Assembly: GCF_032393985.1 (NCBI RefSeq)
Contig: NZ_CP135918.1
Span: 1,984,001-2,048,000 of the forward strand
Direction: 5' to 3'
DNA length: 64,000 nucleotides
DNA from: Fischerella sp. JS2
GTDB taxonomy: Bacteria; Cyanobacteriota; Cyanobacteriia; Cyanobacteriales; Nostocaceae
A program made the translations under genes and the position numbers. Below are positions 8,164 through 21,785 of this stretch, piece by piece (positions within the stretch are counted from its first letter, which is position 1; the number at the start of each line of letters is the position of its first letter). The notes below the pieces were generated by a model. The model was given only the letters and a program-made list of their open reading frames with translations, did not search any database and was not told where the DNA came from.

Positions 8164-9225
8164 CTAATTATTTAAACAACGTAATGGCAAGATTTCAGGA
8201 TTAAGGGCATATGGGTTAATGCCAGCTTTATGGGCAACTAATACACCCACTGCTTCTAAATATGAGTTTACCTGTACTGATTTTATCCCCAAAGGTTGGG
8301 GAAGAACTTGGATAAGAGTATGATTTTCCTGAACTGTAACTATCAAAGATTTACTTTGGCTGAGACTCAGTAAGGCGCTACTGCCACATGCGCTTGCTGG
8401 CACAATTATGGCGTCTACTTGATTAGCCCAAATATCTGTTGGTTCAGCCTTTTGCTCAGTCTCCCTTACAATAAATTGGGGTGCGCGGCTTAAACCAACA
8501 AGAACGCTTGGTAGAAAAGTATAACCTAATTCTTCGGCAGCTGAACGGGGAGATAAATCTGGATCTAGGGATGGAGGTAAAAAGGCTGGAGAATGGGCGC
8601 AAGGAATGTGAAACTGTCGCACTACTAAATGGCTAATCACAGCTTCAGCCCCGGCGATGGGATCTACGCCTTTACCATGACGGTAGTTTTGGTCTGCTTG
8701 TTCATCAATATTATCGGGGAAACGAGCCACAACTGCGATCGCTTCTGCTCCTGCTTTGTTAATTAATATTTCCGCCGTCCGCAGTAAACTATCTGGATTA
8801 CCTATAGTTCCCCAACTGACACCAGAGGCAGAGGTACGTAATTGTACGTCTAAAGGCGCATCAGTTATTACATAATCAGTTAAAGACAATCCTAGAGTTG
8901 TCCTAGCTGCATCGGCTGCTTGCAGGTGTCGCAGGCGCAATTCTGGTTCTATTCCTTGGTCTAAAAGTAAACCAATACGATTTTGATGGATGGGGCGTAA
9001 TCCCCAGCATCCAGAGGCAAATTTGTCAAGCCCATAACCTTCGACATAGAAAGCATTGGGGAGATTCCAATATAGAATCGCACCATTCATGACATTGGGG
9101 TGGGTGATCAGGCGATCGCAAACCTGGGCAAGAGTTTTCGCAACTGGTAATGCATCACCTGCATAACCACCAATTGCAGCCCCAATGCCAGTTGGTACAA
9201 TTAGAATAGAAGTATATGGGCGCAT
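8164..9225 (-). CDS. DUF3326 domain-containing protein
   Basis: This 353-residue cytosolic protein belongs to the DUF3326 family, which is common in cyanobacteria and plants. Recognisable parts are the N-terminal S-I-L-I-V-P-T-G-I-G-A-A-I-G-G-Y-A-G-D-A, then N-G-A-I-L-Y-W, and the central G-K-G-V-D-P-I-A-G-A-E-A. The start is an ATG with no competing upstream start. No enzymatic activity is established as far as I know. It is followed on the same strand by the CPBP protease, about 130 bases away. Confidence 0.88.
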   Translation of the reverse strand: MRPYTSILIVPTGIGAAIGGYAGDALPVAKTLAQVCDRLITHPNVMNGAILYWNLPNAFYVEGYGLDKFASGCWGLRPIHQNRIGLLLDQGIEPELRLRHLQAADAARTTLGLSLTDYVITDAPLDVQLRTSASGVSWGTIGNPDSLLRTAEILINKAGAEAIAVVARFPDNIDEQADQNYRHGKGVDPIAGAEAVISHLVVRQFHIPCAHSPAFLPPSLDPDLSPRSAAEELGYTFLPSVLVGLSRAPQFIVRETEQKAEPTDIWANQVDAIIVPASACGSSALLSLSQSKSLIVTVQENHTLIQVLPQPLGIKSVQVNSYLEAVGVLVAHKAGINPYALNPEILPLRCLNN

Positions 9226-9283
9226 GAAAAATTATTTAATTATGAATTATAAATTTTTTAATTCATAATCCCTGATTCGTTGT

Positions 9284-9466
9284 TTACTGATTTTCTTGCT
9301 TGGTGACGACAGCTTCGACGGTTGCTTTTTGTTGTGGAACATTCACAGAAGTGATTGCCCAACGAAGCGGTTCACCTTGCTTTTTCAGTTCTGCTTCAAT
9401 TGTTTTTTGTAATTCTGTAGGAGTTTCTTGAAGATTAATTTCTGTGGTGATGAAATGAGTTGTCAT
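9284..9466 (-). CDS. small conserved hypothetical protein next to ferredoxin
   Basis: The 60-residue product starts MTTHFITTEINLQETPTELQ and ends K-Q-E-N-Q. The frame can be read back to 9550, but that extension is only STRR repeat (QQSTTNYQQSTINHQ), so I place the start at 9466. The sequence looks like one alpha/beta unit (TELQKTIEAELKKQGEPLRW, then ITSVNVPQQKATVEAVV). It lies 107 bases downstream of the ferredoxin gene on the same strand, so co-expression is plausible. Function is unknown. Confidence 0.65.
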   Translation of the reverse strand: MTTHFITTEINLQETPTELQKTIEAELKKQGEPLRWAITSVNVPQQKATVEAVVTKQENQ

Positions 9467-9573
9467 AGTATTTGTTGGTAGTTGGTGGTTAATGGTTGAT
9501 TGTTGGTAGTTGGTGGTTGATTGTTGATGATTTTCCCAATCAACAAACAACGAACAACAAACACCTATCTATA

Positions 9574-9894
9574 TTATTTCCCAAATTGTAATTGATAAAC
9601 CGTATCTTCTTTTTCTGTGGCAATTTTTAAATCAGAACGAGGATAGGCTACACAAAGTAAGACGTAACCTTGTTTTTGGAGTTCTGGACTGACACCCATG
9701 CCATCAGTTTGATCTACTGTACCGGAAATAATTTGACCAGCACAAGTTGTACAAACCCCTGCATGACAAGAACTAGGTAATTCTAAACCAGCCGCATCTG
9801 CAACTGATAAAATTGTTTGATCTTCGGAAACTTGTAAGGTATGAGTTTTGCCTTGATGGTGAATTTCAACCGTATAAATATTGGACATATACAA
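9574..9894 (-). CDS. plant-type 2Fe-2S ferredoxin
   Basis: This soluble ferredoxin of 104-106 residues has the ligand pattern C-x4-C-x2-C in S-S-C-H-A-G-V-C-T-T-C-A-G and a fourth cysteine in L-L-C-V-A-Y-P. That is the beta-grasp PetF type that carries electrons from photosystem I or serves special partners. Either the first ATG (9894) or the third codon can be the start. It departs from the major photosynthetic PetF in its C-terminus (EKEDTVYQLQFGK), so it is more likely an accessory ferredoxin. The partner enzyme is not indicated by neighbours. Confidence 0.92.
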   Translation of the reverse strand: MYMSNIYTVEIHHQGKTHTLQVSEDQTILSVADAAGLELPSSCHAGVCTTCAGQIISGTVDQTDGMGVSPELQKQGYVLLCVAYPRSDLKIATEKEDTVYQLQFGK

Positions 9895-10183
9895 ATTCCA
9901 AGACTAATGCAGCAAACAAATCTAATATTTTATCTTAAAAATAGCGAATACCCAAACTTACGAGTGCAAACTAAATAAATATTCTCTTGTCAGAGTTATA
10001 TATGCAATAGTAACTGTAGGGGATAATTATAAATCCTGACAGACAGAAACTTGAGTTTGTCACCTCAACTTTGAGGAATTAGTAGGGGATGAGGTGATGA
10101 TTCTCCCCACCTTCCCATCTATAAGAGTAAGGAAGTGATCACAAATACAAGCGAATTTTTTGCCTGAACCTTTGGAGAGTAAA

Positions 10184-12853
10184 ATGCTGGAATCATACCG
10201 CCAACATGTTGCTGAACGCGCTGCTTTAGGAATTCCCCCGCTACCCTTAGATGCAAAGCAAACATCTGAATTGTGTGAATTACTGAAAAAGCCACCTGTG
10301 GGAGAAGAGGAAACATTATTAAATTTATTGCGCGATCGCGTACCTCCCGGAGTCGATCCAGCAGCTTACGTCAAAGCCGGATTTCTCACTGCTATTGCCA
10401 AAAAGGAAATCACCAGTCCCCTAATTTCACCAATCGCAGCAGTACAATTGCTAGGAACAATGGTAGGTGGTTATAATGTTCAATCTTTAATCGAACTACT
10501 ACAAACTGCCACTGTATCCTTCTCTAATTCTTCCGAAACACCGCTAGTTATGGGGGGAGAAGGCAAAGAACCGATTGCAGCTTACGCCGCCGCCGCTTTG
10601 AGCAAAACACTGCTAGTGTACGATGCTTTCCACGATATTTTGGAATTATCCAAAGTCAACCCCTTTGCCAAACAGGTAATTGATTCTTGGAAAGAAGCAG
10701 AATGGTTTACTAGTCGTCCTGAAGTACCCGAAGCCATTACTGTTACTATCTTCAAAGTTCCCGGTGAAACCAACACTGACGACTTATCCCCCGCTACCCA
10801 AGCCACAACCCGCCCTGATATTCCTTTACACGCCTTAGCAATGCTAGAATCGCGCATGCCTGGAGCGTTGGATACCATCGCCGAATTGAAGAAAAAAGGA
10901 TACCCGGTTGCCTACGTGGGAGATGTAGTAGGTACTGGTTCCTCTCGTAAATCAGCCATTAACTCGGTATTGTGGCACATTGGCGATGATATTCCTTATG
11001 TTCCCAATAAGCGATCAGGTGGATATATTTTAGGTGGTACGATCGCCCCTATCTTCTTCAATACTGCTGAAGATGCTGGTGCTTTCCCCATCCAGTGCGA
11101 TGTCACCAAGATGGAGACTGGTATGGTGATTACCATTCATCCTTACAAAGGTGAAATCACTAACGAAGCAGGGGAAGTAATTTCCACCTTTACCCTTAAA
11201 CCTGATACTATTTTGGATGAAGTGCGTGCTGGCGGACGCATTCCTTTATTAATTGGACGCACTCTCACCGATAAAACTAGACTTGCGTTAAGTTTAGAAC
11301 CCAGTCCGATTTTCACCCGTCCGCAACAACCTGCCGACACTGGTAAAGGTTACACCCTTGCCCAAAAAATGGTGGGTAAAGCTTGTGGTTTACCCGGTGT
11401 CCGTCCTGGTACTTATTGCGAACCGATGATGACTACTGTTGGTTCCCAAGATACCACCGGGCCAATGACGCGGGATGAATTGAAAGAACTCGCTTGTCTA
11501 GGTTTCAGTGCAGACTTAGTAATGCAGAGTTTTTGCCATACCGCCGCCTATCCCAAACCAGTTGATATCAAAACTCAACACGAACTACCAGACTTTTTTG
11601 CCTCTCGTGGTGGCGTCGCCTTGCGTCCTGGTGACGGAATTATCCACTCGTGGTTAAACCGGATGCTGTTACCAGATACCGTGGGAACTGGCGGTGACTC
11701 TCACACTCGCTTCCCCTTGGGTATTTCCTTCCCTGCTGGTTCCGGGTTAGTAGCCTTTGCAGGGGCGTTGGGTGTGATGCCTCTAGATATGCCAGAATCT
11801 GTTTTGGTACGTTTCCAAGGGGAATTGCAACCAGGTGTGACTCTACGGGATATTGTTAACGCTATTCCTTACGTAGCTATTCAAAAAGGTTTGCTCACAG
11901 TAGAGAAACAGAACAAGAAAAATGTCTTTGCTGGGCGGATAATGGAAATAGAAGGCTTGCCTGATTTGAAAGTTGAGCAGGCTTTTGAACTTACCGATGC
12001 TACAGCCGAACGTTCTTGTGCTGGTTGCACGATTAAACTGAGTATTGAGACAGTTTCCGAATATCTGCGTTCTAATGTTGCTTTGTTGAAAAACATGGTA
12101 GCGCGTGGTTATGGCGATGCTAAAACTATCCTGCGTCGCGTTGCCAAAATGGAAGAATGGTTAGCAAACCCTGTGTTAATGGAAGCAGATCCTGATGCTG
12201 AGTATGCGGAAATAATCGAAATTGATTTGAACGAAATCAAAGAACCAATTGTGGCAGCACCGAATGATCCTGATAATGTGAAATTATTATCGGAAGTTGC
12301 AGGCGATCGCGTTGATGAAGTGTTCGTTGGTTCTTGTATGACGAATATTGGTCATTATCGCGCTACAGCTAAAGTTTTGGAAGGTGCAGGCGCAGTCAAA
12401 ACCCGTTTGTGGATCTGTCCACCAACTCGTATGGATGAACACCAATTAAAAGAAGAAGGTGTGTATGGTGTTTTTGGTGCGGCGGGTGCGCGGATGGAGT
12501 TACCTGGTTGCAGCTTGTGCATGGGGAACCAAGCGCGGGTTGCTGATGGTGCAACGGTGTTTTCCACCTCTACGCGCAACTTCAACAACCGTATGGGTAA
12601 GGATGCGCGAGTGTATCTTGGTTCAGCTGAATTAGCAGCAGTTTGTGCGTTATTAGGACGAGTTCCCACAGTGCAGGAATACATGGACATTGTGGCAACT
12701 AAGATTCATCCTTTTGCTGGGGAATTGTACCGATATTTGAATTTTGATCAAATTGCTGGTTTCGAGGATGAAGGTAGGGTGATTGCGTTGGAAGATATGC
12801 CTAAAATTGAGGATATTTTGGGTATTCCGGCTGGTACGTTGCGTACTCCATAA
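10184..12853 (+). CDS. acnB: aconitate hydratase B
   Basis: This 889-residue AcnB is the bifunctional aconitate hydratase 2 / 2-methylisocitrate dehydratase of the TCA cycle. The frame can be extended to a TTG at 10160, but GGAGAG sits just before the ATG at 10184, so that start is preferred. The N-terminal HEAT-like domain is followed by the swivel domain ([12 protein letters not shown]) and catalytic domains. The 4Fe-4S cysteines are visible in [10 protein letters not shown] and P-G-C-S-L-C-M-G-N. Length matches the family (about 865 in E. coli). It is monocistronic, with a hairpin terminator just after it. Confidence 0.97.
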   Translation: MLESYRQHVAERAALGIPPLPLDAKQTSELCELLKKPPVGEEETLLNLLRDRVPPGVDPAAYVKAGFLTAIAKKEITSPLISPIAAVQLLGTMVGGYNVQSLIELLQTATVSFSNSSETPLVMGGEGKEPIAAYAAAALSKTLLVYDAFHDILELSKVNPFAKQVIDSWKEAEWFTSRPEVPEAITVTIFKVPGETNTDDLSPATQATTRPDIPLHALAMLESRMPGALDTIAELKKKGYPVAYVGDVVGTGSSRKSAINSVLWHIGDDIPYVPNKRSGGYILGGTIAPIFFNTAEDAGAFPIQCDVTKMETGMVITIHPYKGEITNEAGEVISTFTLKPDTILDEVRAGGRIPLLIGRTLTDKTRLALSLEPSPIFTRPQQPADTGKGYTLAQKMVGKACGLPGVRPGTYCEPMMTTVGSQDTTGPMTRDELKELACLGFSADLVMQSFCHTAAYPKPVDIKTQHELPDFFASRGGVALRPGDGIIHSWLNRMLLPDTVGTGGDSHTRFPLGISFPAGSGLVAFAGALGVMPLDMPESVLVRFQGELQPGVTLRDIVNAIPYVAIQKGLLTVEKQNKKNVFAGRIMEIEGLPDLKVEQAFELTDATAERSCAGCTIKLSIETVSEYLRSNVALLKNMVARGYGDAKTILRRVAKMEEWLANPVLMEADPDAEYAEIIEIDLNEIKEPIVAAPNDPDNVKLLSEVAGDRVDEVFVGSCMTNIGHYRATAKVLEGAGAVKTRLWICPPTRMDEHQLKEEGVYGVFGAAGARMELPGCSLCMGNQARVADGATVFSTSTRNFNNRMGKDARVYLGSAELAAVCALLGRVPTVQEYMDIVATKIHPFAGELYRYLNFDQIAGFEDEGRVIALEDMPKIEDILGIPAGTLRTP

Positions 12854-12870
12854 TTTGCGTACTCCATAAT
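12839..12870 (+). repeat. perfect 16-bp tandem duplication across the acnB stop codon
   Basis: TTGCGTACTCCATAAT occurs twice back to back (12839-12854 and 12855-12870). The first copy contains the last sense codons and the TAA stop of acnB. It is a simple replication-slippage duplication, and the protein is unaffected. Confidence 0.9.
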
Positions 12871-12876
12871 TAAAGT

Positions 12877-12903
12877 TAGGGTGGGCGATGCTCACCCTAT
12901 TTT
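12877..12903 (+). terminator. Rho-independent terminator of acnB
   Basis: Arms TAGGGTG (12877-12883) and CACCCTA (12893-12899) are separated by nine bases and followed by TTTTG. The position, 24 bases after the acnB stop, supports a terminator. Confidence 0.7.
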
Positions 12904-12999
12904 GTGAGTGGGAATGAAAGTGTGTATTTTTGAAACACTAAGACACAAAGAAGATAACTTTATAGAATTTCCACTTTAACGGAGTAATTGATACTTATA

Positions 13000-14140
13000 C
13001 CAATTTGAAAAAAGAATGCGACAGATGGTAAAAATAGACAGAAGTAGCATTCAGGGTATGTGATGGTAGGGGTAACACAGATCGAGATAGTTGATAGTGT
13101 CGAGGAACTAGAGAAGTTGCTCAGACATCAAAAACAGTCTCGGAGCAAAGAACGTATACAAGCCCTATATCTGATTAAAGGGCAAGAAATGAGTGTAAGT
13201 GAGATTGCTAAAATCTTGGGAAAACATCGAGCTACAGTACATCGATGGTTGGCAGATTATCGAGAAGGAGGAATTGAGGCGGTTGTTGAATTTGGAACGA
13301 GTTCAGGTCGAAAAAGAGCAATACCAGATTGGGCTGTATCGAGTTTGAAAAAACAACTCGAACAACCAGAAGGTGGGTTTCAACGGTACACACAAATACA
13401 ACATTGGTTAGAAAAAACCTTGGGTGTGCAAGCTGAGTACGCAACTGTACATCATCTGGCACGTTACAGGCTCAAAGCCAAGCTGAAAGTCCCACGTCCG
13501 CGTAACCGAAAACAGGACGAAGAAAAACTAGAGTCTTTTAAAAAAAACTCGGTGATGACTTGCAATTAATTGCTCAATACAGTGCCATTATCTTGCCCCA
13601 GTACGAAAATATTCGTTATTTTGTACAAGATGAGAGTCGATTTGGACTCAAAACCATTGAAGGACGTAAAATTACTCTTCCCGGAGTTAAGCCTATTGGT
13701 GATTGGCAGTGGCAATTTAAAGCGTTCTGGCTATATGGAGCAGTTGAACCACTTACTGGGGAAAGTTTATTTTGGCAGTTTTCTCATGTTGATACCGAAT
13801 GCTACCAACAATTTTTGAACGAGTTCGCTGCCTGTTATCCCAAATCACTTAACATTCTCCAAGTTGATAACGGCTTATTTCATAAAGCTAAACGTTTACA
13901 AATTCCAGAGAATATTGTTCTTTTGTTCCAGCCTGCTCATTCTCCTGAACTGAATCCCATAGAGCGCGTTTGGGAATATCTCAAGCAAGACTTGAAATGG
14001 GAGCTATTTGATCACCTGGAGCATCTGCAAACCAAGGTTGCTCAACTCCTAGCTCTCCTCACTCCTCAAATTGCTGCTTCTTTGACTGGTTATGACTTCA
14101 TCCTCAATGCCTTATCTGTCGCAAACATTTTTTGAATTGG
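13000..14140 (+). mobile_element. IS630-family insertion sequence, copy 1 (1141 bp)
   Basis: The element runs from CCAATTTGAAAAAAGAATGC to TTTTTTGAATTGG and is flanked by TA on both sides (12998-12999 and 14141-14142), the usual IS630 target duplication. Terminal inverted repeats of about 28 bp (CCAATTTGAAAA...GCGACAGAT against CCAATTCAAAAA...GCGACAGAT) are imperfect. It contains one frameshifted transposase gene. An identical-length copy lies at 58139-59279 in the opposite orientation. Confidence 0.93.
13060..14135 (+). CDS. IS630 transposase, two frames joined by -1 slippage
   Basis: The first frame (13060/13063-13569, 169 residues) holds helix-turn-helix DNA-binding domains (S-V-S-E-I-A-K-I-L-G-K-H-R-A-T-V-H-R-W). 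The second (open from 13542, to 14135) holds the RNase-H-like DDE core: V-Q-D-E-S-R-F-G (D), L-Q-V-D-N-G-L-F (D) and N-P-I-E-R-V-W-E (E). A run of eight A residues at 13540-13547 lies in the overlap. A -1 slip there gives a continuous protein through K-K-K-L-G-D-D-L-Q. Both copies in the window have the same structure, so this is programmed frameshifting rather than damage. A GTG at 13060 is directly followed by ATG at 13063. Confidence 0.93.
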
Positions 14141-14164
14141 TATTACTTAATATGAAGAATTAAT

Positions 14165-14417
14165 ATGTCAAAACCAATTAAGACAAAGTGCTGGCTATTG
14201 GGTTGCTTTGTGTCTAGAAAATGGAATTGTAGGGCAGGGGAATACTCAAGAAGGTGCAGTTAGCAAGTTAAAAGAAGCAATTGATTCTTTTGAAGATGTG
14301 TATGAAACTGAGATCAATATTTATAAAGCACCTATTTCTATAAAAGAATTACATGAATTTTTAACTATAGAAGAACAAAATTCGGAAATTTATGAATTAA
14401 GGAAAGTCTATGCCTAA
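14165..14417 (+). pseudogene. HicB-like antitoxin, frameshifted
   Basis: An ATG at 14165 reads MSKPIKT. The rest of a HicB-type protein, R-Q-S-A-G-Y-W-V-A-L-C-L-E-N-G followed by I-V-G-Q-G-N-T-Q-E-G-A, continues in a different frame to 14417. A few bases appear lost around 14183-14190. The remainder (A-I-D-S-F-E-D-V-Y-E-T, S-I-K-E-L-H-E-F-L) is well preserved. HicB neutralises the HicA mRNA interferase. The next gene overlaps the stop in the canonical hicB-hicA manner. Translation from an internal TTG (14208) is conceivable but would lack the N-terminal strand. Confidence 0.75.
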
Positions 14418-14505
14418 AAACATTCCCTTTCTAAAACCTAAAGAGTTGATCAAGATTTTAGAGAAAGCAGGCTGCACGTTTCATAGAGAGGGAAAAGGTC
14501 AATAA
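14410..14505 (+). pseudogene. HicA-like toxin, truncated
   Basis: ATG at 14410 overlaps the hicB stop. The product reads MPKNIPFLKPKELIKILEKA, then G-C-T-F-H-R-E-G-K-G-Q and stops after 31 residues. HicA toxins are about 60-80 residues with a catalytic His in the H-R-x-x-G-K-G-D-H region. Here the frame ends exactly where that His would follow, so the toxin is dead. What follows is unrelated sequence and a tandem repeat array. Confidence 0.8.
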
Positions 14506-14588
14506 TTTTATCAGTAACTTTTGGCCTAAGTATCCGCACTGTCATTTTTTGAACGTTTCGAGGTGTGAAAAATTCACCGTGATTGTCT

Positions 14589-14735
14589 TCAGAACTCGAA
14601 ACGTCGAGTGTTTTACTTGAAACATCAGCTTCAAAACTCGAAACATCGAGCTTTTTACTCCAAAAATCGAGATCAGAACTCGAAACATCAAGCAATTTAC
14701 TTCAACATCCAAGTTCTGAGCTTCAACATTACACC
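14589..14735. repeat. 21-bp tandem array, 7 units
   Basis: Seven units of exactly 21 bp start at 14589. Odd units look like TCAGAACTCGAAACATCGAG plus one base; even units are more divergent (for example GTTTTACTTGAAACATCAGC plus T). The plus strand is open as S-S-E-L-E-T-S-type heptads. It lies between the dead hicBA and the rRNA operon. Unit sequence resembles the arrays at 5300 and 37605. Confidence 0.8.
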
Positions 14736-14763
14736 TCGGAAAGGACAATTATCGAGCTATTTT

Positions 14764-14901
14764 CTACAACGCTGCTGCTTGAGACTTGGATTTGCGAGAT
14801 TTTCGTGCGAATCTTTGCCCCATTTCCTCAACTACTGCATCTAATCCTGATCCTTGTCCACTAGCTTTGGTATGGTTATACATCTGCCCAACAAGTATCA
14901 T
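14764..14901 (-). CDS. short unidentified open frame or gene fragment
   Basis: ATG at 14901 opens a 45-residue frame starting M-I-L-V-G-Q-M-Y-N-H and ending with a basic tail (ARKSRKSKSQAAAL). The mix of an amphipathic stretch (LDAVVEEMGQRF) and a lysine/arginine-rich end looks like the C-terminus of a larger DNA- or RNA-associated protein. The upstream frame stops after seven codons. I do not recognise it; it may be a relic. Confidence 0.3.
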   Translation of the reverse strand: MILVGQMYNHTKASGQGSGLDAVVEEMGQRFARKSRKSKSQAAAL

Positions 14902-15063
14902 CGACCAACTCTTGCAACTATGTCAACCATAGCAACAACTTTTGGTAAAAGGCGATCGCGATCACCTGAAGCTCTAAAATTAAAATGTCACCCACACATA
15001 GGATTACGCTGTAATACACATTAATACACATAATTCATCTAAGCTACAAAAAACAAATAAATA

Positions 15064-15100
15064 ACAAAAGCCTCCCTTTGTGGTGTGGGGAGGCTTTTGT
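15064..15100 (-). terminator. rRNA operon terminator
   Basis: On the minus strand, ACAAAAGCCTCCCC pairs with GGGAGGCTTTTGT around an 8-10 base loop just after the 5S gene. The strong GC stem with A/T-rich flanks is typical of the end of an rRNA operon. Confidence 0.85.
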
Positions 15101-15111
15101 ATGAAAAAAAG

Positions 15112-15230
15112 TCCTGGCATCGAGCTATTTTGACAGGAGGCAACCCTCCAACTATCGTCGCCGCAGCAGCGTTTCACAACTGAGTTCGGGAAGGGTTCAG
15201 AGTGGTTCCACCGCGCCATAGACACCAGGA
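15112..15230 (-). rRNA. rrf: 5S ribosomal RNA
   Basis: The minus strand begins TCCTGGTGTCTATGGCGCGG and ends with the complementary GATGCCAGGA. These closing stems, the length of about 119 nt and the position after 23S identify 5S rRNA. The conserved internal CCGAACTC segment is present. Confidence 0.95.
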
Positions 15231-15350
15231 AAGGCTAATGGGTAATTGGTAATTGGTAATATTTAGTTGGAGCTATTACCAATGAGCAATTAGCAATCAA
15301 CAAAACCCTGAAGACTGCATAGAATGTTGAAGCGAAACAATGTTAAAGGT

Positions 15351-18176
<2,826 letters not shown>

Positions 18177-18393
18177 TTACATTGGTGTTTGTTCAGTTTT
18201 CAGTTTTCAGTTCCCACCTTACCAGTTTTTCTACTGATTAGTGTTCACTGACATTACTGTTCACTGACTACCTACTTTCGCTTCTCTATGCAGTTTTCAA
18301 GGTTCTGGCTGGATTTACACCCAGCAGCCTGAATTTGTTTGTTCAGATGCTAGATTTCTCTCCAAATCTGTGAGTGCAGTTTGTGAGTCCAGG

Positions 18394-18466
18394 TGGAGGT
18401 TAGGAGACTCGAACTCCTGACATCCTGCTTGCAAAGCAGGCGCTCTACCAACTGAGCTAAACCCCC
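18394..18466 (-). tRNA. tRNA-Ala (anticodon TGC)
   Basis: This is a 73-nt cloverleaf in the 16S-23S spacer. The acceptor stem is GGGGGTT/ACCTCC with discriminator A, the D arm is AGCTCAGTTGGTAGAGC, and the anticodon loop CTTTGCAAA gives TGC. The TTCGAGTC T-loop is present and CCA is not encoded. It lies 3' of tRNA-Ile in transcription order, the usual arrangement. Confidence 0.96.
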
Positions 18467-18549
18467 TTGAAAAATGAAAAATTCTGAATTCTGAATTCTG
18501 ATATTTTTGACTTCATCATTCATTATTCATCATTCAACATTTTCTTAGG

Positions 18550-18623
<74 letters not shown>

Positions 18624-18628
18624 ATCAT

Positions 18629-18656
18629 CCGAACCTTTTCATAGTTTGAAAGCCAT
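18629..18656 (-). promoter_or_regulatory. 3' half of the pre-16S processing stem
   Basis: In the RNA this segment contains ATGGCTTTCAAACTA (18642-18656) and GGTTCGG (18629-18635). Both are exactly complementary to the leader at 20387-20420, on the other side of 16S. The pairing would bring the two ends of 16S together as an RNase III-type processing stalk. Confidence 0.7.
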
Positions 18657-18787
18657 ATATCTATCAATCCTGCGACCGACCTCGGGATGACTCAATTTTA
18701 GATTTTTGAAAACAGCCGATTTCGGATTGATTGTCTTTCAAATCTCAAATCCAAAATCTTAAATCTAAAATCGGTTGGGTCTCCCTT

Positions 18788-20277
<1,490 letters not shown>

Positions 20278-20386
20278 TTGTTTCTACAAACAAAACAAAC
20301 ACTGTTTGTTTAGCTCTTATCCGGCTTTTGTTTTTTGACCTTAGCCTTGGTCTATTTCTTTACTGACGCAGGCTTTTTTATGTATA

Positions 20387-20420
20387 ATGGCTTTCAAACT
20401 ATACAATTTTCATGGTTCGG
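20387..20420 (-). promoter_or_regulatory. 5' half of the pre-16S processing stem (leader)
   Basis: The leader RNA carries CCGAACC (20414-20420) and TAGTTTGAAAGCCAT (20387-20401), the reverse complements of the two spacer segments at 18629-18656. The order is correct for a single long stem with a small internal loop enclosing 16S. Confidence 0.7.
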
Positions 20421-20469
20421 TTGCCCTCGAGCTTCGCTTTGCAGCGCCTTGCTCATTTGGCACTTTCTT

Positions 20470-20498
20470 ATAGTAGCTACCCTCCACTTCTTTGTCAA
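20470..20498 (-). promoter_or_regulatory. sigma-70-type promoter of the rRNA operon
   Basis: On the minus strand a perfect TTGACA (20493-20498) is separated by exactly 17 bases from TACTAT (20470-20475). It lies about 190 bases upstream of 16S. The near-consensus boxes and optimal spacing fit a strong rRNA promoter. Confidence 0.8.
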
Positions 20499-20499
20499 C

Positions 20500-20902
20500 T
20501 ACTTTTACTTAAAATTTTTTGAACAGCCAACAAACCCCACATATCATTCAGTTGAACCTTAGATTAACCTGAGTTCGGGTTAAGCAGATAGAGGTAAAAG
20601 CCACTCCAGCTGAAGGCTGGGTTTCTTGGGTTGATGACAATAAGCAATTAATCAGCACAGAACGTTGACGCAATAATTCACAGGACTACGATGTCTGGAA
20701 TGTTCAATTTGGGAAATATTCTTGAGTTGGTTGTTAATGGTCGATTTTGTAAATGCAATTATATTCTCGATGCCGTGAACGCGCGTTTCGTCATCAAGCA
20801 TAATGTGAAGAACTCCCGAAGTGATCGTACATTTCCAGGTAGAGTGGAAAAGCAATGAGAAACTGTCGGGCTCTGATGCTTATTAGTGCGATGAACAACT
20901 AA
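20500..20902. other. intergenic region with a possible gene relic
   Basis: No intact gene is supported. On the plus strand 20582-20668 reads K-Q-I-E-V-K-A-T-P-A-E-G-W-V-S-W-V-D-D and then stops after about 28 residues, with no start or ribosome site. It looks like a protein tail but was not identified. The rest is unremarkable. Confidence 0.35.
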
Positions 20903-21640
20903 TTAAGTTAATACTTTAGCAAGAAGGTCAGGACAAGACAGATGTGGACAATGTCCGGAAGCTAGTTCAATGGCATCGACTCCTAAGCGCTTGCGTGCAG
21001 CGTAGCATGACCATGTAGGAGATATAATTCGGTCATTAGTACAAACAATATATTGACGCTCAACCTTTGGCAAAGCTTTTAGAGAATTTGTTTCAAATAT
21101 ATATGCCATAGATTGTTGCGAACAACTTTTCGAGATTGCCCACTGTGCTACATCCGGTTGACAATCATGAAAGAACAAATCCATTAATACTGCTTCGTCT
21201 GAAAAATCTTTCCCTACGGACGCTGGTTCAAACATACCAGGTTCCGAGTGGAACTGTTGGAGTTTACTAGGGTCTTTTAGCTGGTAATGTAATGATTTGA
21301 GCGTATCAGCATCAAGATGATGAGAAAATTGGTCGAGTGTACTGATTCCAGGGTACGGAATCAGCCCAGCCACAAACACTAGTTGACGCACTTTGACTGC
21401 TTCTGCAACTAGGGGAATTATCGTACCAGCCATAGAGTGACCTACTAGCACAATATCATCATCAGTTTTTGGCAGTGCTTGAATTACTACATCCGCAAAT
21501 TGGGACAAAGTAGCAGATGCATTTTCAATTGGTAAATCCATTGCTACAGTTTTGTGACCCTGTGCTTTTAAGTAGGGAATTAGCAAATCCCAACACCAAG
21601 CGCCTTGGAAGGCACCATGAACTAGACAAAAAAGACTCAT
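20903..21640 (-). CDS. alpha/beta hydrolase
   Basis: This hydrolase of about 245 residues resembles the EstC / plant methylesterase and hydroxynitrile-lyase group. The start is placed at 21640 (MSLFCLVHGAFQGAWCWDLL), because the longer frame begins in a CCAAAAT repeat (I-Q-N-P-K-S-K-I). The nucleophile elbow is V-G-H-S-M-A-G (Ser), the oxyanion region is H-G-A-F, and the C-terminal histidine lies in S-G-H-C-P-H-L-S. The substrate is probably a small ester but is unknown. It is the last gene of a minus-strand run that includes DUF928 and the CHAT-CHASE2 gene. Confidence 0.88.
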   Translation of the reverse strand: MSLFCLVHGAFQGAWCWDLLIPYLKAQGHKTVAMDLPIENASATLSQFADVVIQALPKTDDDIVLVGHSMAGTIIPLVAEAVKVRQLVFVAGLIPYPGISTLDQFSHHLDADTLKSLHYQLKDPSKLQQFHSEPGMFEPASVGKDFSDEAVLMDLFFHDCQPDVAQWAISKSCSQQSMAYIFETNSLKALPKVERQYIVCTNDRIISPTWSCYAARKRLGVDAIELASGHCPHLSCPDLLAKVLT

Positions 21641-21663
21641 ATCAATTGAAGAGTAGTAGTAGT

Positions 21664-21705
21664 GAATTATACCAATTTTGGATTTTGGATTTTGGATTAA
21701 AACCA
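21664..21705. repeat. CCAAAAT-type heptamer repeat
   Basis: TTTTGGATTTTGGATTTTGG is a short tandem repeat of period 7 just upstream of the hydrolase start. The same heptamer is embedded inside the TPR-CHAT gene near 28164-28195 and in the 16S-23S spacer near 18700-18770. Confidence 0.7.
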
Positions 21706-21785
21706 TTGATCAATAGGCTATTCAAGAATCTTGAAAAAGACTCCCGCGTGCCTATTTGGTATTAGATATAACTTGAGAAGAAAAT

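Noticed and set aside
10000-10183. Riboswitch-like leader before acnB
   Set aside because: There is a small hairpin (CACCTCA ... TGAGGTG), but no known riboswitch core could be recognised.
14583-14864. 93-residue frame of S-E-L-E-T-S heptads
   Set aside because: Arises from the 21-bp array at 14589-14735; the tail is unrelated sequence.
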